Assembly: GCA_021832085.1 (NCBI GenBank)
Contig: JAKBLM010000016.1
Location: forward strand, 16,580-80,579
Origin: Acidobacteriota bacterium
Lineage (GTDB): Bacteria > Acidobacteriota > Terriglobia > Acidiferrales > UBA7541
Length of the DNA stretch: 64,000 bases
Direction of reading: 5' to 3'
Under the pieces are notes generated by a model, which was not told where the DNA came from, searched no databases, and was given only the letters and a program-made list of their open reading frames with translations. Both the position numbers and the translations under genes were made by a program. Position 1 is the first letter of the stretch. Every line of letters begins with the position of its first letter. Below are positions 47,267 through 58,070 of this stretch, one piece after another.

Positions 47267-47296
47267 TTGCAGCCTTATGCAAATCCGAACTAAGAT
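47267..47296 (+). promoter_or_regulatory. Candidate promoter for methylmalonyl-CoA mutase
   Basis: TTGCAG and TAAGAT with an 18-base spacer, about 73 bases before the mutase ATG. Consensus similarity only. Confidence 0.3.
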
Positions 47297-47368
47297 GCCT
47301 ATTAGAAGCGTTTATCGGTGTCCGCACACGTTTTGATGAGAGCGTAGGACTGCCGGAAGGGGCGACAA

Positions 47369-49090
<1,722 letters not shown>

Positions 49091-49542
49091 TCCCGCCCAG
49101 CGCTCCGCCCTTCGCGTAGGACATCTGCCGCCATGCCCGAAGCGGCGGTGCCATTGGCCCGCATGAGCCTCTTCACGCGTCGCTTTGAAATCCCACTGCC
49201 GCCCCGGTGACACCACTCACCGAAGTGCTCGGCAACGCCAGCAACCTGACGAACCCCATACACGTGCTGCCGCGTAACACCCATTCCGCCAAACGCTCGC
49301 TTCCGATCTCTCGGCCATGGGCGCCGGCTCCGCCACTCCCACGGCCCACTCCGGAAAATCACGGTGCCCAGCACAATTCCAGTCGATACCCCACGAATTG
49401 TGCGGGCGCAGAGGGCCTCCCGGCTTCGGTCAGGCGAGTTAGCCTGCCATCACGAACCCGGTCGCCCGACTTTCGCGAACGGGCGTGAGGGATACGCTTT
49501 TCGTTCTTGCCGCTCGACGGCGATCCTCTCGCGAAGCCGCGT
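49091..49542. other. Non-coding gap between mutase and GH92 genes
   Basis: 452 bases between convergent genes. No frame with family-like sequence, no clear terminator and no repeat could be supported. It may be decayed sequence. Confidence 0.45.
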
Positions 49543-52500
49543 TTACTGTGCAGCCTGTTCTACCGGCCCCGCCACGGTCACGGGCACCGCGCCCACGCGA
49601 ATCTCTTTTCCCACCCGCCGCGTCCTCAAATTGACCGGAACGCAGGCGTTGTCCTCCAGAATCACGACAAGCGCTTTTTCCCCGTTCGGCGTGAACACCA
49701 TTCCAGCCGGATGTCCGCCAACGACAATCGGCGCTCCGGGCCGATTCGTGGCCGTGTCGATCGGCACGATGGTGTTCGTCCCCGAATTGGCCACCCAGAC
49801 TGTCCGCGAGTCGGGGGCGACGGCGATCGCCCGCGGCCTTACTCCCACCGGAATGGCCGGCAGCACCTTCCGGCTCGAAAGCTCGACCGGCGTCACCTCA
49901 TTCGAGCCGGAATCGGTCACGTAAAGCCGTTTGCCATCGGGCGTAATCGCTGCTCCGCTCGGCCGTGGCCCCACCGGAATCGGCGCCTCGGTCATTCGCG
50001 TGCGCAGATTCACCGGCGTCACGCTGTTCGACCCGGCATTCACCGCGTACAACATCGCGCCGCCGGGGGCAATCAACACCTGCACCGGAAATCTCCCCAC
50101 GCGGATCGGCTTGCCGGCCATGAGCGTTTTGGTGTCGATCGGCTGGACGGTGCCGTTGCGGCCGTTCGCCACCCAGAGCGTCTTTCCGTTCGGGGTAAGG
50201 GCAATGCTCGTGGGGTCGCGCCCTACTTTCACTTTCGACACAAAGCTCCCATCGGCCGTGTTGATCACGCTCACCGTACTGGCACCGCCATCGAGAACGT
50301 AGAGTCGCCTGCCGTCGCGGCTTTCCACCGCATCCACCGGCCGCTTGCCCACCGGAATCGACGCCCCTGTCCCATCGGTCGAAAGATCGACCGGCGTGAC
50401 GCTGTCTCCGCGAAGGTTCACAACGTAAGCTACTGGAATGGTCTGACCCTCGCGTGCCACTCGTACGGCCACGCGCACCGGATCGAGCAAAGCCCCGTTA
50501 GTCGCCGCCCCCTCGAACTGGCAGTTGTAATAGCCGGCCGGGAGGCCGTGGGCGGCGGTAACGTTCACCGAAAGTCCCGCCGTTCCTCCCGCTGCCACGG
50601 TGATGTTGCCCGAGGGGGGCGCCACCGTCACTCCTTCCGGCACGACCGCCTGCCACGCCACTCCTATCGGACCACCCTCGGGGCCCTCAGAAATTTCCAG
50701 CCGCAATCTGGTTGAGCTGCCGGGCGCAATCGCCAGGGACTTCGCAGTTAGCCCGAGCTTTGCCGTGGTTGTCGGCGGGAAATGGACCCTCCCTGCGGCA
50801 TACGACGGCGGCACATCCGCCGGCGCTGTGCCCCAATGCGTATCCGGTTCCGAGCTCAGCGAGAAGTCGAGTCGCAGCGTCCCGTGCTCGGGCACAGCCA
50901 CCCAGGTGTGCTGGGTAGCTTGGCCGTCCACCCGCAATCCGTCGACGAACGGCCGAGCGTCCGATGCCTTGGGCGCGTGAATCTCGATTGTCACGTCCCG
51001 GGGCGACTCCAGCCGCACTTCGCGGAAGAGCGGACTGCCGACGTCGAGCACGCGCATCGCCGGATTTTGCGGGTAGAGCCCGATCGCGCACCAGATATAC
51101 CAGGAACTCATCGCTCCCAGATCATCGTTGCCGGGAAGTCCGGCCGGTGTCGTGTTGTAGAGCGTCGCGATCGCCCTGCGCACCACGTCTTGCGTGCGCC
51201 AGGGCGCTTCGGCCGAAAGATAGGTCCACGGGCTGCCCAGGCTTGGCTCGTTGCCCAGCCAGGCATAGGGTTCGCTCTGCCCGGCGTTGAGATGGCTGAA
51301 GAATTTGTCGAGCCGCTTCTTTGTCGCCGTCGGCCCGCCCATCCCGCGGACCAGATCGCGCAAATCCTGCGGCACCATCCAGGTATACTGCGCGGCGTTG
51401 CCTTCCTGAAACCCGCTCTGACCGTTCTCGGTGATCGGGTTGTGCTGGAAGGCCCCGGAAGGGCCGCGCGGATCGATTTCGCCGGTCGCCGTGTTGAACA
51501 GAGTGGCCCAGTTTTCCGATTGCCTCAGGAACTTGTGGTAAACGGCCTCGTTGCCGATCGCGTGTGCAAACTCGGCGATCGAAAAATCATCGAGTGCGTA
51601 TTCGAGCGTTTCCGAGGCTCCGTTCGGCACTGGCGAAACCGAGGTGGTATGCACGTTTACCACGTAGCCCCGCTTCAGATATTCCGCCAAGCCCGGCCGC
51701 TCGACATACCAGCCCTGTCCGGGAGGCGAGGTGGTGTCGCTTCCTCCCTTCACCATTGCAGCAAGCGCTGCCTTCACGTTGAAATCCCGCGCGCCAAAGG
51801 CGTATGCGCCGGCAATGATCGGGTCGGCCGAATCGCCGCCCATCACGCCCGTGTAGCCGTTTGCCAGCGCCCATTTTGGCAGCCAGCCGCCCTGCTGTGC
51901 ATTGTCGACGAGCGACTGCATCATGTCGCTTTCCCGCTTCGGCACCAGCAATGCCTGCAGTGGGGTCAGCGTGCGGTAGATGTCCCAGCCCGAGTAATTC
52001 GCATACTCGATGTGTCCCGGAGCGACGTGGTGCACTTTCCCGTCGAACCCGCGATAGAGACCGTTCACGTCGCTATAGATATTCGGCGAAAGCAGCGAGT
52101 GATAGAGCGCCGTGTAAAACGTCTCTCGTTCCGCCTTTGTCCCGCCTTCCACCGCCAGCCGGCTCAGCAGCTTTTCCCACGTCGCGTGAGCCCGGTCGCG
52201 CACCTGCTGGAGACTCCAGGTCCTTGCGTCCGCGGCAAGGTTCGCCTCCGCCCCAGCCACGCTCACGTAGGAAATCGCCACCCGCGCTTTCACCACGCGA
52301 TTCCGCCCAGCATTGAAAGTGACCCAGGCGCCCGTTCCCGGCCCGCTTCCAGAACGCGATCCCGGTGTCATCGTCCCGTTTTTCCAGGTGCCAAACGACT
52401 GAAAAGCCCGATTGAACTGCGCCACGAAATACACCGTGAACCGGTCCGGCATGCCGCAGAACGATCCGCTCGTGGCCGAGCCCGTAAGCTCCTGTGGTCC

Positions 52501-53106
52501 CGCCACTCGCACGCTCGCTCCCGTCACACCCGCCTGGTCGGACGATACCTTGAACAGCAGGTTCGCCTTCGCCGTTGCCGGAAACGTGAATTTGCCCAGC
52601 CCGCTCCGCTCGGTGACGGTCAATTCCACCCGTGTGTTCGGCTTTCCGACGGTTACTGCGTACCATCCCGGCGAGGCTTGCTCGCTCGTGTGGGAAAACG
52701 GAAGTTTGGCCGCGCTCGGATCGGTGATTGCTCCCACCGTGGGCAGAATGCCGATGTCCCCGTAGACGCTGCAGCCCGGCCCGCTCAGGTGCGTCAGGCT
52801 GAATCCGGTAATCTCCTTGTCGGTGTAGTTGTATCCTCCGCCGGCCGGTTCCGATGGCGTGTCCGGACTCCACTGCACCATCCCGAACGGCATGGTCGCG
52901 CCGGGAAACGTGTCGATTGGGCCGCCAATCTCGGTACCCGAGGTTCCAATGAACGGATTGACCAGCGACACCGGATCGAAAGGCTCCGCCGCCCGTGCCT
53001 GGCTCAACCATCCTGGCAGCGCCAGCAGCGCTCCCACAAGGCCCACAACGACGATTGCTCCGCATGCCCTCCGGCTTGACCCGGTCTGCTTCCGCGAATC
53101 ACTCAT
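49543..53106 (-). CDS. Secreted GH92 alpha-mannosidase fused to a seven-repeat beta-propeller
   Basis: 1187 residues. A signal peptide (to about residue 40) leads to a full GH92 unit: VNPFIGTSGTEIGGPIDTFP, PFGMVQWSPDT, FSLTHLSGPGCSVYGDIG, YSGWDIYRTLTPLQALLVP, then WLGNEPS and PGNDDLGAMSSWYIWCAIGL, which carry the catalytic acid and calcium-site region. GH92 enzymes are calcium-dependent exo-alpha-mannosidases that trim N-glycan-like mannose. An Ig/NEW3-like beta-sandwich (about 790-890) joins it to seven about-42-residue YVTN-type repeats (about 892-1187). Export to the periplasm or surface is likely. A GAGAGGGGG Shine-Dalgarno precedes the ATG. The gene lies on the opposite strand between the two mutase subunits. 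Confidence 0.92.
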   Translation of the reverse strand: MSDSRKQTGSSRRACGAIVVVGLVGALLALPGWLSQARAAEPFDPVSLVNPFIGTSGTEIGGPIDTFPGATMPFGMVQWSPDTPSEPAGGGYNYTDKEITGFSLTHLSGPGCSVYGDIGILPTVGAITDPSAAKLPFSHTSEQASPGWYAVTVGKPNTRVELTVTERSGLGKFTFPATAKANLLFKVSSDQAGVTGASVRVAGPQELTGSATSGSFCGMPDRFTVYFVAQFNRAFQSFGTWKNGTMTPGSRSGSGPGTGAWVTFNAGRNRVVKARVAISYVSVAGAEANLAADARTWSLQQVRDRAHATWEKLLSRLAVEGGTKAERETFYTALYHSLLSPNIYSDVNGLYRGFDGKVHHVAPGHIEYANYSGWDIYRTLTPLQALLVPKRESDMMQSLVDNAQQGGWLPKWALANGYTGVMGGDSADPIIAGAYAFGARDFNVKAALAAMVKGGSDTTSPPGQGWYVERPGLAEYLKRGYVVNVHTTSVSPVPNGASETLEYALDDFSIAEFAHAIGNEAVYHKFLRQSENWATLFNTATGEIDPRGPSGAFQHNPITENGQSGFQEGNAAQYTWMVPQDLRDLVRGMGGPTATKKRLDKFFSHLNAGQSEPYAWLGNEPSLGSPWTYLSAEAPWRTQDVVRRAIATLYNTTPAGLPGNDDLGAMSSWYIWCAIGLYPQNPAMRVLDVGSPLFREVRLESPRDVTIEIHAPKASDARPFVDGLRVDGQATQHTWVAVPEHGTLRLDFSLSSEPDTHWGTAPADVPPSYAAGRVHFPPTTTAKLGLTAKSLAIAPGSSTRLRLEISEGPEGGPIGVAWQAVVPEGVTVAPPSGNITVAAGGTAGLSVNVTAAHGLPAGYYNCQFEGAATNGALLDPVRVAVRVAREGQTIPVAYVVNLRGDSVTPVDLSTDGTGASIPVGKRPVDAVESRDGRRLYVLDGGASTVSVINTADGSFVSKVKVGRDPTSIALTPNGKTLWVANGRNGTVQPIDTKTLMAGKPIRVGRFPVQVLIAPGGAMLYAVNAGSNSVTPVNLRTRMTEAPIPVGPRPSGAAITPDGKRLYVTDSGSNEVTPVELSSRKVLPAIPVGVRPRAIAVAPDSRTVWVANSGTNTIVPIDTATNRPGAPIVVGGHPAGMVFTPNGEKALVVILEDNACVPVNLRTRRVGKEIRVGAVPVTVAGPVEQAAQ
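49546..50433 (-). repeat. Seven YVTN-type repeats in the GH92 protein
   Basis: Seven tandem units of about 42 codons share the pattern [L/V]YV-x-x-x-x-x-N-[S/T]-V-x-P-[I/V]-[D/N]-L/T, then an IPVG-x-x-P turn. Examples of unit starts are RLYVTDSGSNEVTPV and TVWVANSGTNTIVPI. The count fits one closed seven-bladed propeller at the C-terminus. Confidence 0.8.
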
Positions 53107-53350
53107 TGAGCCCCCTCTCGCAACCCGGGAAATCGTAATGCCCCGCCATCCAAGTTGTCACCCGATATGTTTGGTCGACCCCGGCGGTTTCAGTGTAGCG
53201 TGGCCTTTCAGGGCCGCATGTGTTCCAGGGGCACCCAAGATCAGTCCGGTTACCCGACTTGCTGCATTTCATCGCTTCCGTGTTAAGCTTTCCGATTGGC
53301 CGGCGCGCGTCCGCACTCTTGCTCGCCCGTCAGCCAGGAAACTCTGAGCC

Positions 53351-53773
53351 ATGTCCGAAAAGAAAATTCGTGTGCTGATTGCCAAGCCGGGCCTCGACGG
53401 CCACGACCGCGGGGCCAAGGTGATTGCGCGAGCGCTGCGCGACGCCGGCATGGAAGTCATCTATACGGGCTTGCGCCAAACTCCGGAAATGATTGCCTCG
53501 GCCGCCGCGCAGGAAGACGTCGACGTCATCGGCCTCTCGATCCTTTCCGGTGCCCACAACGTCCTCTGTCCCGAGCTTATCAAGCTCCTCCGCGCCAAAG
53601 GCATCGACGATGTCCCGGTGGTCATTGGCGGCATCATTCCCGAAGCCGATATCCCCGACCTGAAAAAGGCTGGCGTTGCCGGTGTTTTCCTCCCCGGCAC
53701 CTCCACTCAGGAGATCGTCGACTTCATCCGCGACTTGGCCCAGCGACGCCACGCTCAGGCAACCAGGTCCTGA
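53351..53773 (+). CDS. Methylmalonyl-CoA mutase small subunit (cobalamin-binding)
   Basis: A 140-residue stand-alone B12-binding domain. [20 protein letters not shown] contains the DxHxxG motif, with His18 as lower axial ligand to cobalt. [13 protein letters not shown] and VVIGGIIP are the SxL and GG elements of the base-on/His-off cobalamin fold. It pairs with the catalytic subunit encoded at 47369-49090 to make the active adenosylcobalamin enzyme. It lies on the same strand but is separated from it by the GH92 gene. The ATG has a weak upstream Shine-Dalgarno (AGGAAAC). Confidence 0.94.
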   Translation: MSEKKIRVLIAKPGLDGHDRGAKVIARALRDAGMEVIYTGLRQTPEMIASAAAQEDVDVIGLSILSGAHNVLCPELIKLLRAKGIDDVPVVIGGIIPEADIPDLKKAGVAGVFLPGTSTQEIVDFIRDLAQRRHAQATRS

Positions 53774-53985
53774 GCGCTCGCGAAAGTCGCGGTGGGCTTC
53801 GCCGCCACTTGCCAGTCTTCGCCATCGGCAACGGCTGATTCGTTCTCCTGACCCCGCGCGAATGCGGCGATTCTCGCGTTTCCCCCAAGCCGTCGCTCCC
53901 GAAAAAAAGCGCGCCGACTCCTGCCGCTACATTCGCAACAACACCGGCTGACACCGTATACTGAATTTCCGCGAGGGCAGGAACC

Positions 53986-55656
53986 TTGACCCGAATCGAA
54001 TCGCAAATCGACACGACTTCGAAAGAGTTCTATCGCAACCGCCGGCTCATGCTCGATCGCATCGGCCAAATGAACCAGGAGGAAGAGGAAATCCGCCAGG
54101 GCGGCGGCCCGCGCTACATCGAATCGCAGCACAAAAAGAAGCGCCTGACCGTTCGCGAACGAATCGCGCACCTGATCGATCCCGGCAGCGTCTTCTTCGA
54201 GCTCGGCCTCTACGCTGCCTACCAGATGTACGAGGAATGGGGCGGCGCGCCGGCTGCGGGCACCGTCACCGGCCTCGGTCGCGTTTCGGGTCGGCTGGTG
54301 ATGATCATCGCCAACGACGCCACCGTGAAGGCCGGGGCCTTTTTCCCCATGACCGCAAAAAAGGTGATCCGCGCCCAGAACATCGCCATCGAAAACCACA
54401 TTCCAACGATCTACCTGGTCGATTCCGCCGGCGTCTTCCTTCCGCTGCAGGAAGACGTTTTCCCCGATACCGACGATTTCGGCCGTGTCTTCCGCAACAA
54501 CGCCGTGATGAGCGCCATGGGCATCCCGCAGATCACCGCGATCATGGGCATGTGCGTCGCCGGCGGCGCTTATCTGCCGGTCATGTGCGATCACATCCTC
54601 ATGACCGAGGGCAGCGGCCTTTTTCTTGCCGGTCCGGCGCTGGTGCAGGCCGCGATCGGCCAGCGCGTCGAGGCCGAGGAACTCGGCGGCGCGCGTGTTC
54701 ACGCCGAAATCAGCGGCACCGTCGATTTCCGCGAGCCCAACGACGAAGCCTGCCTCGCTCGCATCCGCGACCTGGTCGACAAAATGGGCCATGGGCCGCG
54801 AGCGCCTTTCGATCGCATCGATCCCCGCCCGCCGGCTTATTCGCCCGAAGAGATTCTCGGCATTTTCTCCTCCGATCCGAACAAGCAGTACGACACCCGG
54901 GAAGTGCTCGCCCGTCTGGTGGACGCGAGTGAATGGGAGGAATACCGCCCCGACTACGGCCAGACGGTTCTCTGCGGTTACGCCCGCATCGGCGGCTGGG
55001 CGGTGGGTATCGTCGCCAACCAGAAGCTGCACGTGGCCACCACCGGTCCCGGCACCGGCCAGAAGCGCATGGAATTCGGCGGTGTCATCTACACCGAATC
55101 GGCCGAGAAAGCGGCCCGCTTCATCATGGCCTGCAGCCAGAACCGCATCCCGCTCGTTTTCCTCCACGACGTCAACGGCTTCATGGTCGGCCGCGAAGCC
55201 GAGTGGAGCGGCATCATCCGCGCCGGCGCCAAGATGGTCAATGCCGTCGCGAACAGCGTCGTCCCGAAAATCACGGTGATCTGCGGTGGCAGCTTCGGCG
55301 CCGGCCACTACGCGATGTGCGGCAAGGCCTACGATCCCCGCTTCATCTTCGCCTGGCCGCTGGCCCGCTATGCCGTGATGAGCGGCGAATCGGCCGCCGG
55401 AACGCTGGTTGAAATCAAGCTGCGCCAGCTCGAGCGCCAGGGACAGAAGCTCAGCGAAAAGGAAAAAAAGGAACTCTCCAATTCCATCCGCGCCACCTAT
55501 GATCAGCAGATGGATCCGCGCTACGGAGCCGCCCGCCTCTGGGTGGATGCGATCCTCAATCCCGCGCAAACCCGCGCCGCGCTGCTCTGGGCACTCGAGG
55601 CCGTCGCGCTCAATCCCGTGCTGCCCGAGTTCAAAACCGGTGTCTTGCAGACGTGA
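53986..55656 (+). CDS. Acyl-CoA carboxylase carboxyltransferase subunit (methylcrotonyl-CoA carboxylase beta type)
   Basis: A 556-residue member of the carboxyltransferase (crotonase-fold) family. GGGPRYIESQHKKKRLTVRE, AAGTVTGLGRV, MIIANDATVKAGAFFP, IYLVDSAGVFLPLQEDVFPD and GVIYTESAEKAARFI are characteristic of the methylcrotonyl-CoA carboxylase beta branch more than of propionyl-CoA carboxylase. In the C-terminal half GSFGAGHYAMCGKAYDPRF and WPLARYAVMSGE complete the site. It carboxylates 3-methylcrotonyl-CoA using carboxybiotin; the biotin carboxylase/carrier subunit is not in the window. The start may be TTG rather than the first ATG-like codon: TTGACCCG at 53986 gives MTRIESQ. Neighbours fit leucine breakdown. 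Confidence 0.88.
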   Translation: MTRIESQIDTTSKEFYRNRRLMLDRIGQMNQEEEEIRQGGGPRYIESQHKKKRLTVRERIAHLIDPGSVFFELGLYAAYQMYEEWGGAPAAGTVTGLGRVSGRLVMIIANDATVKAGAFFPMTAKKVIRAQNIAIENHIPTIYLVDSAGVFLPLQEDVFPDTDDFGRVFRNNAVMSAMGIPQITAIMGMCVAGGAYLPVMCDHILMTEGSGLFLAGPALVQAAIGQRVEAEELGGARVHAEISGTVDFREPNDEACLARIRDLVDKMGHGPRAPFDRIDPRPPAYSPEEILGIFSSDPNKQYDTREVLARLVDASEWEEYRPDYGQTVLCGYARIGGWAVGIVANQKLHVATTGPGTGQKRMEFGGVIYTESAEKAARFIMACSQNRIPLVFLHDVNGFMVGREAEWSGIIRAGAKMVNAVANSVVPKITVICGGSFGAGHYAMCGKAYDPRFIFAWPLARYAVMSGESAAGTLVEIKLRQLERQGQKLSEKEKKELSNSIRATYDQQMDPRYGAARLWVDAILNPAQTRAALLWALEAVALNPVLPEFKTGVLQT

Positions 55657-55677
55657 ACGAGCCTAAAAGAAAGGCCG

Positions 55678-55702
55678 GACGGCGCGAGCAGCCGGCGCCG
55701 TC
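55678..55702 (+). other. Intercistronic hairpin
   Basis: GACGGCGC and GCGCCGTC, an 8-base stem with a 9-base loop, between the carboxyltransferase and lyase-like genes. It is not followed by a T run, so it is more likely an mRNA processing or stability element than a terminator, or chance. Confidence 0.35.
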
Positions 55703-55753
55703 GTTGCCTTTGCCCTGAAACCTGAATTCCCGGCTGCGGCCTTGTGATGGCCT

Positions 55754-56635
55754 ATGAGCGAACCGATCAAGCTCGTCGAATGTCCCCGCGATGCCTGGCA
55801 GGGTTTGCCTCAGCTGATCCCGACGGGCGAAAAAGTCGCCTATCTCCGCCAGCTCATCGACGCCGGCTTCCGCCACATCGACGCCGTGAGTTTCGTTTCC
55901 CCGAAATACGTCCCGCAAATGGCCGATAGCGAAGCCGTGATGGCACAGCTGGTCCCCGCCGGCCTTGCCGAAAGCGGCGTCGAGATCATCGGCATCGTCG
56001 TCAACGAAAAAGGGCTCGACCGCGCGCTCGCCACTCCCGGCGTGAACACGGTCGGCTACCCGCATTCGCTCTCACCGGCGTTCCTGCAATCGAACGCTCA
56101 CCTCACCCTCGAGCGTTCCCGCGCCCTGGTCGCCGAGTTCGTCCGCCGGACCAACGCTGCCGGTCGCGGCCTGGTCGTTTACATTTCGATGGCGTTTGGA
56201 AATCCCTACGGGGATTCGTGGAGCCCTGAACTGGTCGCCGAGGAAGTCGGCTGGCTCGCTGGCGCCGGCGTAAAGGCCGTGTCGCTGGCTGATACGGTCG
56301 GGCTGGCGGGTCCGGAAGAGATTCGCCGGCTCCTCGGCGCCGTCTTGCCCTCGGCCAATGGCCTCGAAATCGGCGTTCATCTGCATAGCCGTCAGCAGCA
56401 GGCGGCCGAAAAAGTCCAGGCAGCCTGCCAGGCCGGCTGCCGGCGTTTCGATTCCGCGCTCACCGGCCTCGGCGGTTGCCCTTTCGCCGGGGATGAATTG
56501 GTCGGCAACATTCCGACGGAGATTGTGGTGACCACGCTCGAACGGCTCGGCGTTTCCACCGGGCTCGATCCGGCGGCTGTCGGTCGGGCGCTCCAGGCGG
56601 CTTGCCGCGTCCGTGAGCGCTACGCCCATCCCTGA
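55754..56635 (+). CDS. HMG-CoA lyase-like enzyme, active-site motifs divergent
   Basis: A 293-residue HMGL-family TIM barrel. VECPRDAWQGLPQLIPTGEK corresponds to the GPRDGLQNE loop (Arg and Asp kept, GLQN changed to AWQG). VGIHLH-like GVHLHSRQQQA keeps the metal His pair but lacks the usual D-T-Y-G-x-A that follows. FDSALTGLGGCPFAGDELVG retains the catalytic Cys region (GGCPFA). By position it would cleave HMG-CoA to acetyl-CoA and acetoacetate, the last step of leucine breakdown, but the altered loops leave room for another acyl-CoA substrate. It lies 97 bases after the carboxyltransferase gene and 33 before the hydratase gene. Confidence 0.82.
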   Translation: MSEPIKLVECPRDAWQGLPQLIPTGEKVAYLRQLIDAGFRHIDAVSFVSPKYVPQMADSEAVMAQLVPAGLAESGVEIIGIVVNEKGLDRALATPGVNTVGYPHSLSPAFLQSNAHLTLERSRALVAEFVRRTNAAGRGLVVYISMAFGNPYGDSWSPELVAEEVGWLAGAGVKAVSLADTVGLAGPEEIRRLLGAVLPSANGLEIGVHLHSRQQQAAEKVQAACQAGCRRFDSALTGLGGCPFAGDELVGNIPTEIVVTTLERLGVSTGLDPAAVGRALQAACRVRERYAHP

Positions 56636-56668
56636 GCGCGTCACCCTCCCGTCTACAAGGAGCCTCCG

Positions 56669-57451
56669 ATGCCCTACACGACACTGAAGCTCAATTGGGA
56701 AGATGCCATCGCCCTGATCACCTTCAATCGCCCCGAAAAGCGCAATGCCGTTTCGACCCTGATGATCCAGGAGATTCTCTCAGCGCTCGACGAAATCGAG
56801 CAGTCGGAGGCGCGTGTCGCCATTCTCACCGGCGCCGGCAGCGCCTTCTGCGCTGGCATGGACCTCGAAGGCCTGCAAGACCTCGCCGATCAGTCCCTCG
56901 AAGACAACTTGGAGGATTCCCGCCGTATGGCGGCTTTCTTCCACAGGCTTTACAGTTTCCCCAAGCCCCTCATCGCTGCCGTCAACGGCCACGCGATCGC
57001 CGGAGGCTGCGGCCTCGCCACGCTCTGCGATTTCACTCTGTCGGTTCCGACCGCCAAATTCGGCTACACCGAGGCCCGCATCGGCTTTCTGCCAGCCCTG
57101 GTCTCCGTCTTCCTGGTCCGCCAGATTGGCGAAAAGAGCGCCCGCGATCTGCTCTTGACCGCCCGCCTCGTCGACGCCGAAGAGGCCTATCGCCTGGGCC
57201 TCGTCACGCAAGTCGTTCCACGCGAAGAGCTATTGCCACGCGCCCGCCAGTTGGCCCAAACGCTCATCGCCAATGGCCCCAGCAGCCTATCCGCCACCAA
57301 GCAGCTGTTGGTGGCTTGTTCGGGGCCCGAGCTCAACCGGCAGCTCGAACTCGCGATCGAATCGAACGCCCGGATTCGCTTGACCCCGGATTTCCGCGAA
57401 GGTATCAGCTCGTTCCTCGAAAAGCGCCCGCCGCAGTGGAAGGCGAAATAA
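56669..57451 (+). CDS. Enoyl-CoA hydratase, methylglutaconyl-CoA hydratase-like
   Basis: A 260-residue crotonase-fold enzyme. ITFNRPEKRNAVS, LTGAGSAFCAGMDLEGLQ (first oxyanion-hole strand) and AAVNGHAIAGGCGLATLCDF (second) are typical. YTEARIGFLPALVSVFLVRQ, with Glu and the P-A-x-x-S-x-x-x-R pattern, matches the LiuC/AUH branch better than generic crotonases. That branch hydrates 3-methylglutaconyl-CoA to HMG-CoA, which fits the carboxylase-like gene and lyase-like gene directly upstream. ATG has AAGGAGCC just ahead. Assignment within the superfamily is probable, not certain. Confidence 0.87.
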   Translation: MPYTTLKLNWEDAIALITFNRPEKRNAVSTLMIQEILSALDEIEQSEARVAILTGAGSAFCAGMDLEGLQDLADQSLEDNLEDSRRMAAFFHRLYSFPKPLIAAVNGHAIAGGCGLATLCDFTLSVPTAKFGYTEARIGFLPALVSVFLVRQIGEKSARDLLLTARLVDAEEAYRLGLVTQVVPREELLPRARQLAQTLIANGPSSLSATKQLLVACSGPELNRQLELAIESNARIRLTPDFREGISSFLEKRPPQWKAK

Positions 57452-57635
57452 CAGCGCGTTCGGCGCGAAACGGCAACTTTTCCGGGACACGTTGCTCCCG
57501 AATGCTTGGGCCGGCGCAACATGCACCGGATGGCTCCGGCTTGGTGGCACGGGCGTCGAAAAGCGGTTTCCCGTCACGCGTCCGCACCATCGCGCTTCAA
57601 TGGCCGCCCGTCGTCTGTTACACTTCCCTGCCCGG

Positions 57636-58070
57636 ATGAACGATTTCTACGAAACGACGGTGCGCGTGCGCTATGCGGAAACCGACCGTATGGGCGTCGT
57701 GTACTACGCCAACTATCTCATCTGGTTTGAAATCGGCCGCGTCGAGACGTTCCGCCAGATGGGTTTCTCCTACAAGGAGATGGAAGAGCGAGACGATAGC
57801 TACGTCGTGGTGGCCGAATCCCGCTGCCGTCACCATCGCCCGGCACTCTACGACGATCTCATCCTCATCCGCACACGCGTCGCCGAGGCACGCTCGCGCA
57901 CGCTCCGTTTCGCCTACGAAATCCGCCGCGAAACAACCGGCGAATTGCTCGCCACCGGCGAAACGCTGCACGTCATCTGCGACAGTCGCAACCGCCCCAA
58001 GGTCCTGCCGCAGAAATACAGGAAATATTTCCCGCTGACGCCGCCAGAGGAAGTTCCGAGGCGCTCATGA
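57636..58070 (+). CDS. YbgC-type acyl-CoA thioesterase
   Basis: A 144-residue hot-dog-fold 4HBT protein. VRVRYAETDRMGVVYYANYL is the 4HBT active-site signature with the catalytic Asp (ETDRMG), and IWFEIGRVETFR follows on the central helix. YbgC/FadM-like members hydrolyse short acyl-CoAs and are often linked to Tol-Pal or lipid metabolism. The start is ATG 57636, where the fold begins. It overlaps hutH by 4 bases (ATGA), an odd partnership. It may trim acyl-CoA intermediates of the neighbouring pathway; the function here is inferred from family only. Confidence 0.88.
   Translation: MNDFYETTVRVRYAETDRMGVVYYANYLIWFEIGRVETFRQMGFSYKEMEERDDSYVVVAESRCRHHRPALYDDLILIRTRVAEARSRTLRFAYEIRRETTGELLATGETLHVICDSRNRPKVLPQKYRKYFPLTPPEEVPRRS

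Noticed and set aside
49091..49542. Short open frames in the gap between the mutase and GH92 genes
   Set aside because: Composition is Arg/Pro/Ser-rich shadow sequence without family features or a ribosome binding site.
50434..53106. GH92 part and propeller part as two separate genes
   Set aside because: The frame is continuous with a sandwich linker, and there is no internal stop or strong start between them.
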